This document shows, piece after piece, positions 8,126-18,429 of a stretch of 64,000 bases of DNA; within the stretch, counting starts at the first letter, position 1, and each line of letters begins with the position of its first letter. The notes below the pieces were generated by a model that was not told the DNA's origin, ran no database searches, and saw only the letters and a program-made list of their open reading frames with translations. The position numbers and the translations under genes were made by a program. Origin of the DNA: Lachnospiraceae bacterium. Its GTDB lineage: Bacteria; Bacillota; Clostridia; Lachnospirales; Lachnospiraceae. Location of the stretch: positions 1 to 64,000 of the forward strand of contig SVDN01000010.1 of the NCBI GenBank assembly GCA_015057825.1, written 5' to 3'.

Positions 8126-10411
8126 ATGGGGAAGAAAACTAAAATTTCCAGAACATTCTTAAGATGGCTTGTTGTCTGTATAGTTGTTGCATTTATTGCA
8201 ATGACTCTTATTTTGTGGCTTCTTCAGACAAAATTGTCCGAAGAAAATGCAAGGCAAATGCTGCAAATTAACTTGGAAGACGTAGAAAATGCCATTAATG
8301 ACGAATCTGATGCACATCTTCTTGAAATCGCAAAATTCCTGGCCTTTGATGTGGAAACGATAGGCATTGACAATCTTGATGCCGAGGCTTTCAACAAACT
8401 TATGAAATCCTACAATGTGGCTGAAATCAGTTATATCAACAAAGAGGGCATTATTACTCATTCTTCAAATCCGGATTTCGTGGGCTTTGATATGGCTTCG
8501 GGAGAGCAATCCGCCGAGTTTTTGCAGATTCTTTCCGGGGCTACTTGCTATGTTCAAAAATATCAGCCAATCACATATGATGCAAGCATATACAGAAAAT
8601 ACGCGGGATATATTATAAACACCGGCGGATTTGTTCAGGTGGGATATGATGCTGCGCAATTCAGAAACGAAATAGTAAATCAATTAAAAAATGTAATCCA
8701 AAACAGGCATGTGGGCGAAAACGGATATATTTTGGTTTGCGACGAAAACGGCAAACTTCTTTGCAACAGCAAAAACAACTATTCATCCACAAGTACCTTG
8801 GGCTTTAACAAGGCGGATTATTTTAAAGATGAATATCAAACATTTAATGTAAAAATAGAAGATAAAGACTTTATAGGCATGTACGGTGAAGCGGAAGGCT
8901 GCTATATTGTAACACTTATGCCGAGGGATGAAATTGTCCTTACAAGAAATATTTCCCTTACCATGACCGTTGCCATGGAACTTATGGTAGTGGTTATTCT
9001 GATTATCTTAATTTACATGCTGATAAACAAATCGGTTGTCAGAAACATTAACAGAATCAATAAATCCTTGGCGGAGATTTCAAAGGGCAATCTTGATGAA
9101 GTGGTGGATGTAAGAGTTAACGAAGAGTTTAACGAGCTGTCCGACGGTATCAATGCCACGGTGGGAAGCTTAAAGCATTATATCGAAGAAGCGGCGGCAC
9201 GTATAGATCAAGAGCTGGAATTTGCCAGCACCATTCAAAATTCGGCATTGCCAAACGTATTTCCACCATTCCCACACAGGAAAGACTTTGACATTTACGC
9301 TCATATGGATACGGCAAAAGAAGTGGGTGGCGATTTTTACGATTTCTACCTTATGGGTGAGGATAAATTGGCGATTTTGATTGCCGATGTGTCGGGAAAA
9401 GGTATTCCTGCGGCACTCTTTATGATGACCTCCAAAACTTTGCTTAAGAGCATGACGGAATCCAATATGGAACTGAATGAGGTTTTCACCAAGGCCAATA
9501 CGGAGCTTTGCGAAAACAATGACGCGGGCATGTTTGTTACCGCATGGATGGGAGTTTTGGATACAAAAACCGGCCTTATCAAATATGTAAATGCGGGACA
9601 CAATCCACCGGTTCTCTATAGAAAGGGCGGAAAATTCGAATTCCTAAAAAGCCGTCCGGGCTTTGTGCTTGCGGGCATGGAGGGAGTCAGGTACAGATTG
9701 AACGAAATCCAACTTTATCCGGGAGATACGCTTTTCTTATATACCGACGGCGTGACGGAAGCGACGGATGCTAACAACAATCTATACGGCGATGACAGAC
9801 TTATCGAGACTTTGAATAAATCCATCAAAGTCGGTGCAAATGGTGAAGAGGAAGTGGCCTTAAACACTCGTCAGCTTTCGGAAAGCGTAAAGGCGGATGT
9901 GGACGAATTTGTGGGAGATGCTCCTCAATTTGACGATATTACCATGCTTGCCCTTAAGATAACAGGCGAATCCGGAGTTAAAAGTAAAGAAGTTACTTTA
10001 GAAGCAAAGGTTGAAAACATTACCGTCATTACACAAATAGTGGACGAAATGCTTGAAGAAGTCGACTGTCCGATGAAAACTCAGGCTCAGGTGGATATTG
10101 CAATAGACGAGATTTTCGGCAATATTGCAAAATACTCATATAAGGACATTTTAAAAGATCCGACGGAAGGAAAAATCAATGTTCGTATTGAGACGGTTAA
10201 GGCTCCGCCGATTGTTTCCATAACCTTTGTGGATGACGGAATTGCTTACGATCCGCTAAAGAAGCTGGATCCGGATGTAACACTTTCCGCGGAAGAAAGG
10301 TCTATCGGAGGCCTTGGTATATTCATGGTTAAAAAGAGCATGGATGAAATGACCTATAATTACAGAGACAGCAAAAACGTGCTTAAAATAGTAAAAAGAC
10401 TTGATGCCTGA
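8126..10411 (+). CDS. Membrane sensor with fused PP2C (SpoIIE/RsbU) phosphatase and HATPase kinase
   Basis: A 761-residue receptor. A transmembrane helix near residues 12-32 and a second near 280-300 bracket an extracellular sensory region with CACHE-like features (GENGYILVCDENGKLL near 200). HAMP follows (about 300-355), then a coiled linker and the PP2C domain (about 385-600) with VGGDFYDF, IADVSGKGIPAALFMM, VNAGHNPP and LYTDGVTEA. The C-terminal 130 residues are an RsbW-like HATPase with AIDEIFGNIAKYSY, VDDGIAYDP and GGLGIFMVKK. It should dephosphorylate and phosphorylate the neighbouring STAS protein according to an external signal. The fusion of receptor, phosphatase and kinase in one chain is the notable point. 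Confidence 0.88.
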   Translation: MGKKTKISRTFLRWLVVCIVVAFIAMTLILWLLQTKLSEENARQMLQINLEDVENAINDESDAHLLEIAKFLAFDVETIGIDNLDAEAFNKLMKSYNVAEISYINKEGIITHSSNPDFVGFDMASGEQSAEFLQILSGATCYVQKYQPITYDASIYRKYAGYIINTGGFVQVGYDAAQFRNEIVNQLKNVIQNRHVGENGYILVCDENGKLLCNSKNNYSSTSTLGFNKADYFKDEYQTFNVKIEDKDFIGMYGEAEGCYIVTLMPRDEIVLTRNISLTMTVAMELMVVVILIILIYMLINKSVVRNINRINKSLAEISKGNLDEVVDVRVNEEFNELSDGINATVGSLKHYIEEAAARIDQELEFASTIQNSALPNVFPPFPHRKDFDIYAHMDTAKEVGGDFYDFYLMGEDKLAILIADVSGKGIPAALFMMTSKTLLKSMTESNMELNEVFTKANTELCENNDAGMFVTAWMGVLDTKTGLIKYVNAGHNPPVLYRKGGKFEFLKSRPGFVLAGMEGVRYRLNEIQLYPGDTLFLYTDGVTEATDANNNLYGDDRLIETLNKSIKVGANGEEEVALNTRQLSESVKADVDEFVGDAPQFDDITMLALKITGESGVKSKEVTLEAKVENITVITQIVDEMLEEVDCPMKTQAQVDIAIDEIFGNIAKYSYKDILKDPTEGKINVRIETVKAPPIVSITFVDDGIAYDPLKKLDPDVTLSAEERSIGGLGIFMVKKSMDEMTYNYRDSKNVLKIVKRLDA

Positions 10412-10419
10412 AAGGCTTT

Positions 10420-10460
10420 AAAAAATGCGACATCAAAACTTGGTAAATGTCGCATTTTTT
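10420..10460 (+). terminator. Terminator after the sensor gene
   Basis: A 14-bp stem: AAAAAATGCGACAT (10420-10433) pairs with ATGTCGCATTTTTT (10447-10460), the second arm providing the T tract. Confidence 0.85.
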
Positions 10461-10495
10461 GTGTAATTTCTTAAAGAATTCGCACTTCGTTTAAG

Positions 10496-10524
10496 TTGCA
10501 AAAAACGCCAAAAAATAGTACAAT
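10496..10524 (+). promoter_or_regulatory. ftsK promoter
   Basis: TTGCAA (10496-10501), 17-bp spacer, TACAAT (10519-10524). It is the only clear promoter at the head of the ftsK-to-rpe run. Confidence 0.65.
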
Positions 10525-10603
10525 ACAAAAGTATAATTGCTATGACTATGGGCAGATTTACAAGGCATAAAATTATAGTACATTGCAAAAAGGGAGACTT
10601 AAA

Positions 10604-13198
10604 TTGGCAACAAGTAAAAAATCTTCCGGTAAAGGAAGAACAAATAAAAAATCATCTAATAAAGCAAGAACTTCATCCGCAAGAAATCAATCTACTGGCA
10701 GAGCTCATATTCTGGAGGATTCAAAGCTCAGAACGGAAGTTAAGCTGATTATAATGATCGGCATAACCATCCTCTTTGAAATCAGTGCCTTCGGCGGATG
10801 CGGAAAATTAGGCTATGGTCTTGGCTTTTTCCTTTTCGGAATGGTGGGCCTCATAGGCTATATTTTTCCGGCCCTTCTTTTTGTGGGACTCATGTTTTTA
10901 CTTATGAATATAACAAACCGTCGAGTTGTTCTTAAGGTTATTTTTTCGGCGGCTTTGACTCTTTTTGTTTGTGCGCTTATCCAGATGTTTACAAGAATGG
11001 ACAGCGGTGTAAGCGTAGGAAGCCTCTTTACGGACGCAGGCTATTACAAACACGCGGGGGGACTTTTGGGCGGCTTGGTTGCCCTTGCCCTTTTTAATGC
11101 CATCGGAAAAGTCGGCGCCTACATTGTAATAATTGTTGCAATCATAGTGTTCTTGATTCTCATTACGGAAAAATCTCTTTTTGAAGGCTTAAAAAACGGC
11201 GGCAAAAAGGTTTACGATTACAGTAACGAGGAGATGGACAGACTTAAGGAGTCCAGCGAAGAACGCCGTATAAGACGTGAGCAGATGAGAGAGGAAAGAA
11301 GAAGACAAAAAGAACTTGAGCGTCAGGCTGAAGAGGAAAGACAAAAAAGACTGGAAAACGAAAACAGACGTATTAACAACAAAGGCATAGGTGTGCCTCT
11401 CAATCCTCTGGTAAGCGATGAAAACATGGTTAATGACGGTATGGTTGAAATCACAGCGGATGACTTAAAAGATGAAGGTATGCAGGTGGAAACTCAGGAA
11501 GATATGAGTTTCGGCTTTGATAACGAATTTGATAATGAAAACAAAGAAAGTTATGTAAACCAAGAAGAGGATTATATGGCTCCTGCTTTTGAAGCGGGCT
11601 TAAATAATAAAGAAAAAGAATCCGAAAATGTTATTTTCGACGATTCGGACAATAATGCCGCGGAAAATGCAGGGGAGTCCCATGAATCGGATAGCAAAGA
11701 AGCTAAGATAAAGAAGACAAAGAAAAGCGGAGCCTACAAATATCCGCCAAAAAGCCTTCTTAAAAAGCCGGAACGTGCTTCAAATGCAAGCAATCAGGAG
11801 CTTTCCGAAACAGCAGCCAAATTGCAGCAGACTCTTGCAAATTTCGGCGTAAAAGTAACCATTACGGATGTAAGCCAGGGCCCATCCGTTACAAGATACG
11901 AGATGCAGCCGGAAATGGGTACGAAAGTAAGCCGTATTACGGCCCTTGCGGATGATATCAAACTTAATCTTGCGGCGGCGGATATTCGTATAGAAGCGCC
12001 TATACCGGGTAAGGCCGCGGTTGGTATAGAAGTGCCTAACAACAGCAGAAATACTGTGCTTTTGCGAGAACTTTTGGAGTCACCGGAACTTAAAAACCAC
12101 CCTTCAAAACTTGCCTTTGCGGCAGGTAAAGACATAAGCGGCAAGGTGGTTGTGGCGGACATTGCAAAGATGCCCCATATGCTGGTTGCCGGTACTACGG
12201 GCTCGGGAAAATCGGTCTTTACAAATTCAATAATTATGACTATTCTTTATAGGGCAAAACCGTCGGAGGTTAAACTTTTGATAGTGGATCCTAAGGTGGT
12301 TGAGTTTGGCGTTTATAACGGTATTCCGCATCTTTTGCATCCTGTTATAACAGACCCTAAGAATGCGGCCAGCGCTCTTAATTGGGCCGTGGCTGAAATG
12401 ACAAGACGTTATCAGCTTTTGGCCGAAATGAATGTCAGAGATTTCAAGGGATATAATGACAAGCTTGACGAACTTGCGGCAAAAGGCGAGGATGTTCCCG
12501 AAAAAATGCCGCAGATTCTTATTGTAATCGACGAGCTTGCGGACCTTATGATGGTTGCGGCAAAAGCCGTTGAGGAATCCATCTGTCGTATTGCTCAGCT
12601 TGCAAGAGCGGCGGGTATCCACCTTATTATCGCGACTCAAAGACCGTCGGTTGACGTTGTTACGGGTCTTATTAAGGCAAATATTCCTTCAAGAACGGCC
12701 CTTCTTGTATCATCGGGAACGGATTCACGTACCATTATCGATATGAACGGTGCGGAAAAACTCCTCGGTAACGGCGATATGCTTTTCTATCCTTCGGGAT
12801 ATGTTAAACCTGTCAGAGTGCAGGGCGCTTTTGTATCCGACTCGGAAGTTGCGGGTGTGGTTGATTTCTTAAAATCAAACGCAGAGGAAACGGTTTATGA
12901 CGAAAGCATCGGAGAATCAATAAAATCGGGTGCAGCTGCGCAAAATAACGCAGAGGGTCAGACATCAAACGAAGACAGCGGAAGGGACCCGTATTTTGCC
13001 GATGCGGGACGCCTTATAATAGAAATGGACAAGGCGTCATCAAGCATGCTGCAAAGACGTTTCAGAATAGGCTTTAACAGAGCCGCAAGAATAATAGATG
13101 AGCTTTATGAGCTTGGCGTTATTGGACCGGATGAAGGTTCGAAAGCCAGAAAAGTGCTTATGAGCGCAGAGGAATTTGAAGAGGTAATCAGACAATGA
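10604..13198 (+). CDS. ftsK: DNA translocase FtsK/SpoIIIE
   Basis: An 864-residue septal DNA pump that clears chromosome arms from the closing septum. A TTG at 10604 is chosen because AAAAAGGGAGA lies 7 bp before it and the product then begins [12 protein letters not shown], typical of the family; an in-frame TTG at 10583 lacks such a site. Four membrane helices occupy about residues 45-190. A charged linker rich in Glu, Asp and Arg follows (to about 390), then the motor with Walker [14 protein letters not shown] and Walker [14 protein letters not shown]. The C-terminal winged-helix gamma domain ([20 protein letters not shown]) reads polar DNA sequences. It overlaps murE by 4 bp. Confidence 0.93.
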   Translation: MATSKKSSGKGRTNKKSSNKARTSSARNQSTGRAHILEDSKLRTEVKLIIMIGITILFEISAFGGCGKLGYGLGFFLFGMVGLIGYIFPALLFVGLMFLLMNITNRRVVLKVIFSAALTLFVCALIQMFTRMDSGVSVGSLFTDAGYYKHAGGLLGGLVALALFNAIGKVGAYIVIIVAIIVFLILITEKSLFEGLKNGGKKVYDYSNEEMDRLKESSEERRIRREQMREERRRQKELERQAEEERQKRLENENRRINNKGIGVPLNPLVSDENMVNDGMVEITADDLKDEGMQVETQEDMSFGFDNEFDNENKESYVNQEEDYMAPAFEAGLNNKEKESENVIFDDSDNNAAENAGESHESDSKEAKIKKTKKSGAYKYPPKSLLKKPERASNASNQELSETAAKLQQTLANFGVKVTITDVSQGPSVTRYEMQPEMGTKVSRITALADDIKLNLAAADIRIEAPIPGKAAVGIEVPNNSRNTVLLRELLESPELKNHPSKLAFAAGKDISGKVVVADIAKMPHMLVAGTTGSGKSVFTNSIIMTILYRAKPSEVKLLIVDPKVVEFGVYNGIPHLLHPVITDPKNAASALNWAVAEMTRRYQLLAEMNVRDFKGYNDKLDELAAKGEDVPEKMPQILIVIDELADLMMVAAKAVEESICRIAQLARAAGIHLIIATQRPSVDVVTGLIKANIPSRTALLVSSGTDSRTIIDMNGAEKLLGNGDMLFYPSGYVKPVRVQGAFVSDSEVAGVVDFLKSNAEETVYDESIGESIKSGAAAQNNAEGQTSNEDSGRDPYFADAGRLIIEMDKASSSMLQRRFRIGFNRAARIIDELYELGVIGPDEGSKARKVLMSAEEFEEVIRQ

Positions 13199-14730
13199 CA
13201 TTAAAAAAACTAGTTGAAAATCTTGAATTCAGACAAGTCAGCATTCACAAGGAAGGAGAGAGTCCTTGCGATATAGAAAAACTTGAGATAAAAGATATAA
13301 AAATCGACTCAAGAAAAGTTGAGGAAGGAGACTTGTTTATCTGTATAGCGGGTGCGGAATCCGACGGACACGACTTCGTAGCGAATGCCGTAAAGGCAGG
13401 AGCAAAAGCTCTCATTATCGAGAATGAAGAAAAAACAATGAGCAAGCTTATTGAGTCGGGGCTTTCCTTAAACGACCTTGCGGTCATTAAAGTTGAAGAT
13501 ACAAAGCTTGCCCTTGCTCTTGTCAGCGAAAGCTATTTTGACTATCCTCATAAGAAAATCAAAAGCGTTGCACTTACGGGTACAAAGGGCAAAACTTCCA
13601 CAAGCTTTATGATTAAGAGCATTCTTGAAAAACACGGTCATAAAGTCGGTGTTATCGGCACAATGGGATGGTTTATCGGCGAAAAAAACGAGCATCTTAT
13701 TAATACAACACCGGATTCTTACACAATCAACCGCATTTTGAACATGATGGTGGAAGAAGGCTGCGATGTGGCTGTAATGGAAGTATCATCACAGGCATTG
13801 ATGCTTAAAAGAACGGCGGGCATTGTATTTGATATAGGCGTATTTACAAACCTTTCACCGGACCACATCGGTGAAAATGAGCATAAAGATCTTGATGATT
13901 ATATTTTCTGGAAGAGCACTTTGTTTAATCAATGCAAGCATGCAATCGCAAATATTGACGATGAGTGTTATGACAAAATGGTTGAAGAAGGAAAAGGCTA
14001 CGATATAACATCTTTCGGCCAAGACGAAAAGGCAGATCTTAGATGCACTGACATAAGATATGTGTCAAAACCGGGCTTTATTGGGGTTGACATAACATTA
14101 GACGGCGTTGTTAAAGGTGACTTTGAAATCAGTTCTCCGGGCAAATTCAGCGCATACAATGCAATGGCTGCAATTGCTGTTGCAAGCAAGTTTGATGTAA
14201 ACAACGATGACATAAAAGATGCCCTTAAAAACTTCCATGTAAGAGGTCGTGTGGAGGCCGTAAAGGTTAGCGACCGTTTTACACTTATGATTGATTACGC
14301 TCACAATGCCATGAGCATGGAGAGTTTGTTGAATACAATAAAAGCTTACAATCCAAAGCGTATAGTAAGTCTTTTCGGATGCGGCGGAAACCGCTCAAAA
14401 CTTCGTCGATTTGAAATGGGCGAGATTTCCGGAAAATTGGCTGATTTTTCTATTTTAACCGCGGATAATTCGCGTTTTGAAAACGTAAATGACATTATTG
14501 CGGATATTGAAGTGGGAATGAAAAAGACAGACGGCGAATATACCATCATTCCGGACAGAAAAGAAGCCATTAAATATGCCATTGAAACGGCAAAAGACGG
14601 CGATATCGTCTTGCTCCTGGGAAAAGGTCACGAAGACTATCAGGAAATCGAAGGTGTAAGATATCCTTTCGATGAAAGAGACATTATTGCCGACATAATG
14701 GTAGAGTTAAAGAAAAAAGGATTCAAATAA
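13195..14730 (+). CDS. murE: UDP-MurNAc-tripeptide synthetase MurE-type Mur ligase
   Basis: A 511-residue cytoplasmic ligase that adds the third amino acid to UDP-MurNAc-L-Ala-D-Glu using ATP. The ATP loop is [18 protein letters not shown], followed by [14 protein letters not shown] and [13 protein letters not shown], the MurE substrate region, and near the C-terminus [13 protein letters not shown]. The specificity loop reads TADNSRFEN where diaminopimelate-type enzymes have DNPRxE; the Arg that contacts the DAP carboxylate is kept but Pro is replaced by Ser. Diaminopimelate is therefore likely but not certain. It overlaps ftsK by 4 bp and abuts priA. Confidence 0.85.
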   Translation: MTLKKLVENLEFRQVSIHKEGESPCDIEKLEIKDIKIDSRKVEEGDLFICIAGAESDGHDFVANAVKAGAKALIIENEEKTMSKLIESGLSLNDLAVIKVEDTKLALALVSESYFDYPHKKIKSVALTGTKGKTSTSFMIKSILEKHGHKVGVIGTMGWFIGEKNEHLINTTPDSYTINRILNMMVEEGCDVAVMEVSSQALMLKRTAGIVFDIGVFTNLSPDHIGENEHKDLDDYIFWKSTLFNQCKHAIANIDDECYDKMVEEGKGYDITSFGQDEKADLRCTDIRYVSKPGFIGVDITLDGVVKGDFEISSPGKFSAYNAMAAIAVASKFDVNNDDIKDALKNFHVRGRVEAVKVSDRFTLMIDYAHNAMSMESLLNTIKAYNPKRIVSLFGCGGNRSKLRRFEMGEISGKLADFSILTADNSRFENVNDIIADIEVGMKKTDGEYTIIPDRKEAIKYAIETAKDGDIVLLLGKGHEDYQEIEGVRYPFDERDIIADIMVELKKKGFK

Positions 14731-16950
14731 TTGTTTGCAAATATTATAGTGGATATTTCCCACGAAAAATTGGACAGAACTTTTCAATATGCCATACCAA
14801 AGAAACTGGAAGACAAGATTTTTCCGGGAGTATGCGTTGACATACCCTTTGGTAAGGGAAACCGTGTAATAACGGGTTTTGTTCTTGAAGTTACGGACAA
14901 ATGCGAATTTGATATTTCCAAGATAAAAGAGCTTTTGGGCATATCAAAAAAAGCGGCGCCCGTGGAAGCAAGGCTTATTTCCCTTGCTTGGTGGATTAAG
15001 CAAAATTACGGTTCAACCATGAACAAAGCTTTGAAGACTCTTTTGCCGGCAAAGCAAAAAATATCCAAGGTTATTGTAAAACATGTGCATTTAAATCTTT
15101 CCGAAGATGAGACAAAGCAGATGATTTACGAGCTTTCGGGTAAAGACAGATTTATTGCCAGAAAAAGGCTTTTGGAAGAACTATTGGAAAAGAAAGTTTT
15201 GCCTTATGATATAATAACCGGAAAACTTAACGTTTCGGCCTCTGTTATTAAAGGCCTTGCGGATAAGGGTATTGTAAGAATCGTTACTAAAGAGAATTAC
15301 AGAAATCCGGTTAAAATAAGCAACAGTAAAGCTTATGACATTGTTTTAAACGAAGAGCAGCAAAAAGTTTGCGACGAAATTTGGATGGAGCCGGGTAAAG
15401 TTCATCTTCTCCACGGAATAACGGGAAGTGGAAAGACTGAAGTTTATATAGAATTAATATCAAGAGTTGTTGAAAGAGGCGGTCAGGCTATAGTCCTTAT
15501 ACCCGAAATTGCCCTTACTTATCAGACTCTTACAAGATTCTTTGCAAAATTCGGTGACAGGGTAACGTACATTCACTCAAGGCAATCTGCCGGTGAAAAG
15601 TATGACCAGTTGGAAAGAGCAAAGGCCGGAGACGTGGATGTAATGATAGGTCCCCGCTCGGCGCTTTTCACACCGTTTGCAAACCTGGAACTTATTATTA
15701 TCGATGAGGAGCATGAAAATGCTTATAAAAGCGAGAATGTTCCCAAATATCACGCACGTGAAGTTGCGAAAAAGCGTGCCGAAACAGAAGGGGCAACGCT
15801 TGTGTTGGGATCTGCCACTCCAAGCGTAGAGTCATTCTATAAGGCACAAAAAGGTGAGTATATTTTACATAAACTAAGTGCAAGAGCAAAGGGAAGCTCT
15901 CTTCCGGACGTTGAAGTCGTGGACTTAAGAGACGAGCTGAAGCGGGGAAACAAAAACATTATTTCCGTTAGGCTTGACGAACTTATAAGGCAGCGTCTCG
16001 AAAGAAAAGAGCAAATCATGCTTTTTATAAACAGAAGAGGTTATGCCGGCTTTGTATCTTGCAGAAGTTGCGGTCATGTACTTAAATGTCCGCATTGTGA
16101 TGTTTCCCTTACATACCACAATGATGGCAAAGTTAAATGCCATTATTGCGGATATGAAGTGGAAAATCCAAAAACCTGTCCCGAATGTGGCAGCAAATAT
16201 ATAGGAAAATTCGGAACGGGAACGCAAAAAATCGAAGAAGCCGTAAAGAAGCTTTATCCAAATGCAAGAGTTTTAAGGATGGATATGGATACCACAAGCG
16301 GAAAAGACGGCCATACGGAGATTTTATCCAAATTTGCCAACCGAGAGGCTGACATTTTGGTGGGTACTCAAATGATTGTAAAAGGTCATGATTTCCCATA
16401 TGTAACTTTGGTAGGTGTTTTGGCAGCGGATTTGTCTCTTTATTCGGGAGATTACACCGCCGCCGAAAAGACCTTTCAGCTTATAACACAGGCTGCGGGA
16501 CGTGCAGGAAGAGGAAATGCAAAGGGTTGCGCCCTTATACAGACCTACAATCCGGAAGAAACATCCATAATTGCGGCAAGTAAGCAAGATTATAATATGT
16601 TCTACGAGAACGAAATCAGATACAGAAAGTTATTGGGATATCCGCCTATTATGGAATTTCTCGTTATTTTGCTTACGGGCACAAATGAAGAATTGCTTGA
16701 TAAAAGGGCAAAGGATGTTGCCGAAACAATCAACAAAAGCGAAAATAGCTTGGAAGATGTGATTACCGTCATCGGCCCCACAAAAGCAAATATCGCAAAA
16801 ATAAACGATGTTTATAGACGAGTTTTTTATTTGAAAAGCACAAATTATGCCGATTTGGTGCGAATTAAAGATATATTGGAAAGTAAATACGAAGGCAGCG
16901 AAAAAGATATAGGTCTTTATTTTGATTTTTCGCCGCTGTCAAAATATTAG
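14731..16950 (+). CDS. priA: Primosomal protein N', replication-restart helicase PriA
   Basis: A 739-residue superfamily 2 helicase that reloads the replisome at stalled forks. The TTG at 14731 begins right after the murE stop, with AAAAAAGG 10 bp upstream, and the N-terminus FANIIVDISHEKLDRTFQYA is standard. Walker A is GITGSGKTEVY and Walker B is IIIDEEHENAYKSE. Between motifs IV and V sits the zinc-binding insertion with eight Cys (CRSCGHVLKCPHC, then CHYCGYEVENPKTCPECG). Motifs TQMIVKGHDFPYVTLVGV and QAAGRAGRG complete the helicase. Confidence 0.95.
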   Translation: MFANIIVDISHEKLDRTFQYAIPKKLEDKIFPGVCVDIPFGKGNRVITGFVLEVTDKCEFDISKIKELLGISKKAAPVEARLISLAWWIKQNYGSTMNKALKTLLPAKQKISKVIVKHVHLNLSEDETKQMIYELSGKDRFIARKRLLEELLEKKVLPYDIITGKLNVSASVIKGLADKGIVRIVTKENYRNPVKISNSKAYDIVLNEEQQKVCDEIWMEPGKVHLLHGITGSGKTEVYIELISRVVERGGQAIVLIPEIALTYQTLTRFFAKFGDRVTYIHSRQSAGEKYDQLERAKAGDVDVMIGPRSALFTPFANLELIIIDEEHENAYKSENVPKYHAREVAKKRAETEGATLVLGSATPSVESFYKAQKGEYILHKLSARAKGSSLPDVEVVDLRDELKRGNKNIISVRLDELIRQRLERKEQIMLFINRRGYAGFVSCRSCGHVLKCPHCDVSLTYHNDGKVKCHYCGYEVENPKTCPECGSKYIGKFGTGTQKIEEAVKKLYPNARVLRMDMDTTSGKDGHTEILSKFANREADILVGTQMIVKGHDFPYVTLVGVLAADLSLYSGDYTAAEKTFQLITQAAGRAGRGNAKGCALIQTYNPEETSIIAASKQDYNMFYENEIRYRKLLGYPPIMEFLVILLTGTNEELLDKRAKDVAETINKSENSLEDVITVIGPTKANIAKINDVYRRVFYLKSTNYADLVRIKDILESKYEGSEKDIGLYFDFSPLSKY

Positions 16951-16969
16951 TAAGTTAGGAGATTATTTT

Positions 16970-17488
16970 ATGGCAATCAGAAATATAAGAGTTGATGGGG
17001 ATGAAATTTTAAGAAAGAAATGCAAACCTATAAAGGAAATGACTCCGAGATTAAAAGAACTTATTGCCGACATGTTTGAAACCATGTACGATGCGGACGG
17101 CGTTGGCCTTGCGGGCCCTCAGGTAGGAGTTTTAAAAAGACTTTGCGTAATCGACACGGGAGAAGAGGGAGAAAAAGTTGCTCTTATCAATCCCGAGATA
17201 ACAAAAGCCGAAGGCGAGCAGGAAGGTGGCGAAGGATGCTTAAGTATTCCCGAAAAATTGGGAATCGTTAAACGTCCTTATTATGTAACGGTTAAAGCCC
17301 TTGATGAAGATATGAATGAAGTGGAAATAGAGGCAGAAGGCTTTTTTGCCAGAGCAATATGCCATGAATTGGACCATCTGGACGGTATCCTTTATAAGGA
17401 TTTGGCGGAAGGCGACCTTATGAGCGCCGAAGAATTCGCCGAATACATGGAAGAACACGGAATGGTTGAAGAAGAGGGTGAAGAATAA
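16970..17488 (+). CDS. def: Peptide deformylase
   Basis: A 172-residue metalloenzyme that removes the N-formyl group from new proteins. The three family motifs are present: GVGLAGPQVG, EGCLSIP and ICHELDHLDGILY (HExxH; Cys of motif 2 is the third metal ligand). ATG 16970 is preceded by TTAGGAG at a good distance, while an in-frame upstream ATG at 16922 lies inside priA. The stop and the fmt start share a base (TAATG), the usual def-fmt coupling. The acidic C-terminal tail is slightly extended. Confidence 0.95.
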   Translation: MAIRNIRVDGDEILRKKCKPIKEMTPRLKELIADMFETMYDADGVGLAGPQVGVLKRLCVIDTGEEGEKVALINPEITKAEGEQEGGEGCLSIPEKLGIVKRPYYVTVKALDEDMNEVEIEAEGFFARAICHELDHLDGILYKDLAEGDLMSAEEFAEYMEEHGMVEEEGEE

Positions 17489-18429
17489 TGAGAGTTGTTT
17501 ACATGGGAACTCCGGACTTTAGCGTGCCGGCTCTTAAAAGTCTTATAAAAGAACACGAAGTTATTGCCGTTGTTACTCAGCCGGACAAACCAAAGGGCAG
17601 AGGCGAACAAATGCAATATCCGCCGGTAAAAGAGGCGGCCATAGAAGCGGGAATAAAGGTTTATCAGCCCGTTAAGGTGAAAAACCTTGAATTTGTTAAT
17701 ATATTATACGACTTAAACCCTGATGTTATCGTGGTTGCGGCCTTCGGACAGATTCTCTCAAAAGAAATCTTAGAGATACCAAAATACGGCTGCATCAACA
17801 TCCACGCCTCTCTACTTCCGAAATACAGAGGCGCGGCGCCGATTCAAAATGCCATTATAAACGGTGATAAAAAGACCGGTGTAACCACCATGTATATGGC
17901 GGAAGGCCTGGATACCGGAGATATGTTGGATGTTATGACTGTTAAGATTGCCGATGATGAAACAGGCGGCAGTCTTCACGATAAGCTTGCCGATGTGGGA
18001 GCAAGCCTTATACTTACAACTCTTAAGAGTTTGGAAGATGGAAGCGCAGTGCGCAAGCCTCAGGACGATTCAAAGGCTTCTTATGTGGGAATGCTTAAAA
18101 AATCCATGGGAAAAATCGATTTTAACGACGATGCCGCAAAAATCGAGCGCTTAATCAGAGGATTAAACCCATGGCCAAGTGCATTTACAAGCTTAGACGG
18201 AAAAAATCTCAAAATCTGGAAGGCTAAGGTTTCGGATTTGGAATACGACGGTAAAGTCGGAGGCGTTGTTGATATTGAAAACAATGAAATCTACATAAAG
18301 TGCGGAAAAGGCACACTTATAGTTACAGAGCTTCAGCTTGAAGGAAAGAAGCGCATGGACAGTGCATCTTTCCTCAGAGGTTACAAGCTGAATGCCGAAA
18401 GCGTTTTCGGAGGAAATGTTGAAAAATAA
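17488..18429 (+). CDS. fmt: Methionyl-tRNA formyltransferase
   Basis: A 313-residue cytoplasmic enzyme that formylates initiator Met-tRNA from 10-formyltetrahydrofolate. It starts MRVVYMGTPDFSVPALKSL, and the catalytic loop INIHASLLPKYRGAAPIQNAI contains the expected Asn, His and the SLLPKYRG tract; the C-terminal OB-fold tRNA-binding region runs from about residue 205. It is coupled to def and overlaps rsmB. Confidence 0.95.
   Translation: MRVVYMGTPDFSVPALKSLIKEHEVIAVVTQPDKPKGRGEQMQYPPVKEAAIEAGIKVYQPVKVKNLEFVNILYDLNPDVIVVAAFGQILSKEILEIPKYGCINIHASLLPKYRGAAPIQNAIINGDKKTGVTTMYMAEGLDTGDMLDVMTVKIADDETGGSLHDKLADVGASLILTTLKSLEDGSAVRKPQDDSKASYVGMLKKSMGKIDFNDDAAKIERLIRGLNPWPSAFTSLDGKNLKIWKAKVSDLEYDGKVGGVVDIENNEIYIKCGKGTLIVTELQLEGKKRMDSASFLRGYKLNAESVFGGNVEK

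Noticed and set aside
9170..9601. 143-codon minus-strand ORF inside the sensor gene
   Set aside because: Shadow of the PP2C coding sequence with no family motif or binding site.
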